Shown: positions 32,864-32,911 of the stretch, in pieces | How the letters are laid out: every line of letters starts with the position of its first letter | Numbering within the stretch: position 1 is the stretch's first letter | Assembly (NCBI GenBank): GCA_902535025.1 | Contig: CACARV010000009.1 | Span: 1-32,911 of the forward strand | From: an uncultured Prochlorococcus sp. | GTDB taxonomy: Bacteria > Cyanobacteriota > Cyanobacteriia > PCC-6307 > Cyanobiaceae | Direction: 5' to 3' | DNA length: 32,911 nt | The notes under the pieces: model-generated | The model's input: only the letters and a program-made list of their open reading frames with translations | What the model was told of the DNA's origin: nothing | Databases searched by the model: none | Program-made: the position numbers and the translations under genes

Positions 32864-32911
32864 TCGAGTTTAATTTTTTCTAATTTAACATTAGCTTGTA
32901 ATATTTCGTAA

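Noticed and set aside
1-32911. CRISPR arrays, insertion sequences, phage genes, rRNA or tRNA genes
   Set aside because: No regularly spaced repeats, transposase, integrase or structural RNA signature was seen on either strand.

Overview
The window looks like a chromosomal segment from a high-light-adapted Prochlorococcus or a very close relative. The evidence is very low G+C, compact genes with frequent GTG/TTG starts, and cyanobacteria-specific genes (pipX next to a YggS/PipY gene, sepF, long-form hpf/lrtA, a cyanobacterial-type cystine lyase). No rRNA, tRNA, insertion sequence or CRISPR array is visible. The genus is inferred from gene content and style, not from a database match.

Layout. 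Positions 1-5122 (+): end of an unidentified gene, der, an EcfT/CbiQ-type membrane protein, pipX, pipY, sepF and proC. 5115-8408 (-): a GT4 glycosyltransferase, recO, a degenerate deoC-like gene and hpf. 8453-14263 (+): lipB, an acyl-ACP/acyl-CoA synthetase, a YlqD-like coiled-coil protein, the pyruvate dehydrogenase E2 gene and queA. 14253-18641 (-): cysK, two different cystathionine-type PLP enzymes and rpsD. 18737-21610 (+): yidD, a thioredoxin-fold protein, murE and an SDR. 21641-23899 (-): a cystine C-S lyase, an ArsM-like methyltransferase and a very small DUF4278 gene. 24155-29034: a small membrane protein (+), a NifU-domain protein (-), mqo, lepA and an orphan DppC-type permease (+). 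Then trmH (-), a small acidic protein (+), and a tightly coupled four-gene run (DCC protein, DUF2805, DUF2256, photolyase-related protein) on +. The last 560 bases hold a broken rsmB N-terminus and two very small minus-strand ORFs.

How the genes fit together. cysK plus the two cystathionine enzymes could carry sulfur from sulfide through cysteine and cystathionine to homocysteine; a cystine/cysteine lyase lies nearby. pipX and pipY belong to the PII/NtcA nitrogen-signalling network. The most striking locus is 23681-24028 on the minus strand: a sigma70-type promoter, a perfect GTA-N8-TAC NtcA box at the expected transcript start, a fold matching the glutamine-II (Downstream-peptide) riboswitch, a 57-residue DUF4278 protein with three YRG-type repeats, and a canonical intrinsic terminator. 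This is a complete miniature transcription unit apparently under dual nitrogen control, and it resembles PirA, a small PII-binding regulator of arginine synthesis.

Other points of interest are a DeoC-fold protein without the Schiff-base lysine, a (6-4)-photolyase-type protein that has lost most of the iron-sulfur ligands, and a 45-codon rsmB remnant that abuts it. The remnant suggests that the photolyase cassette, or its edge, came in by recombination.
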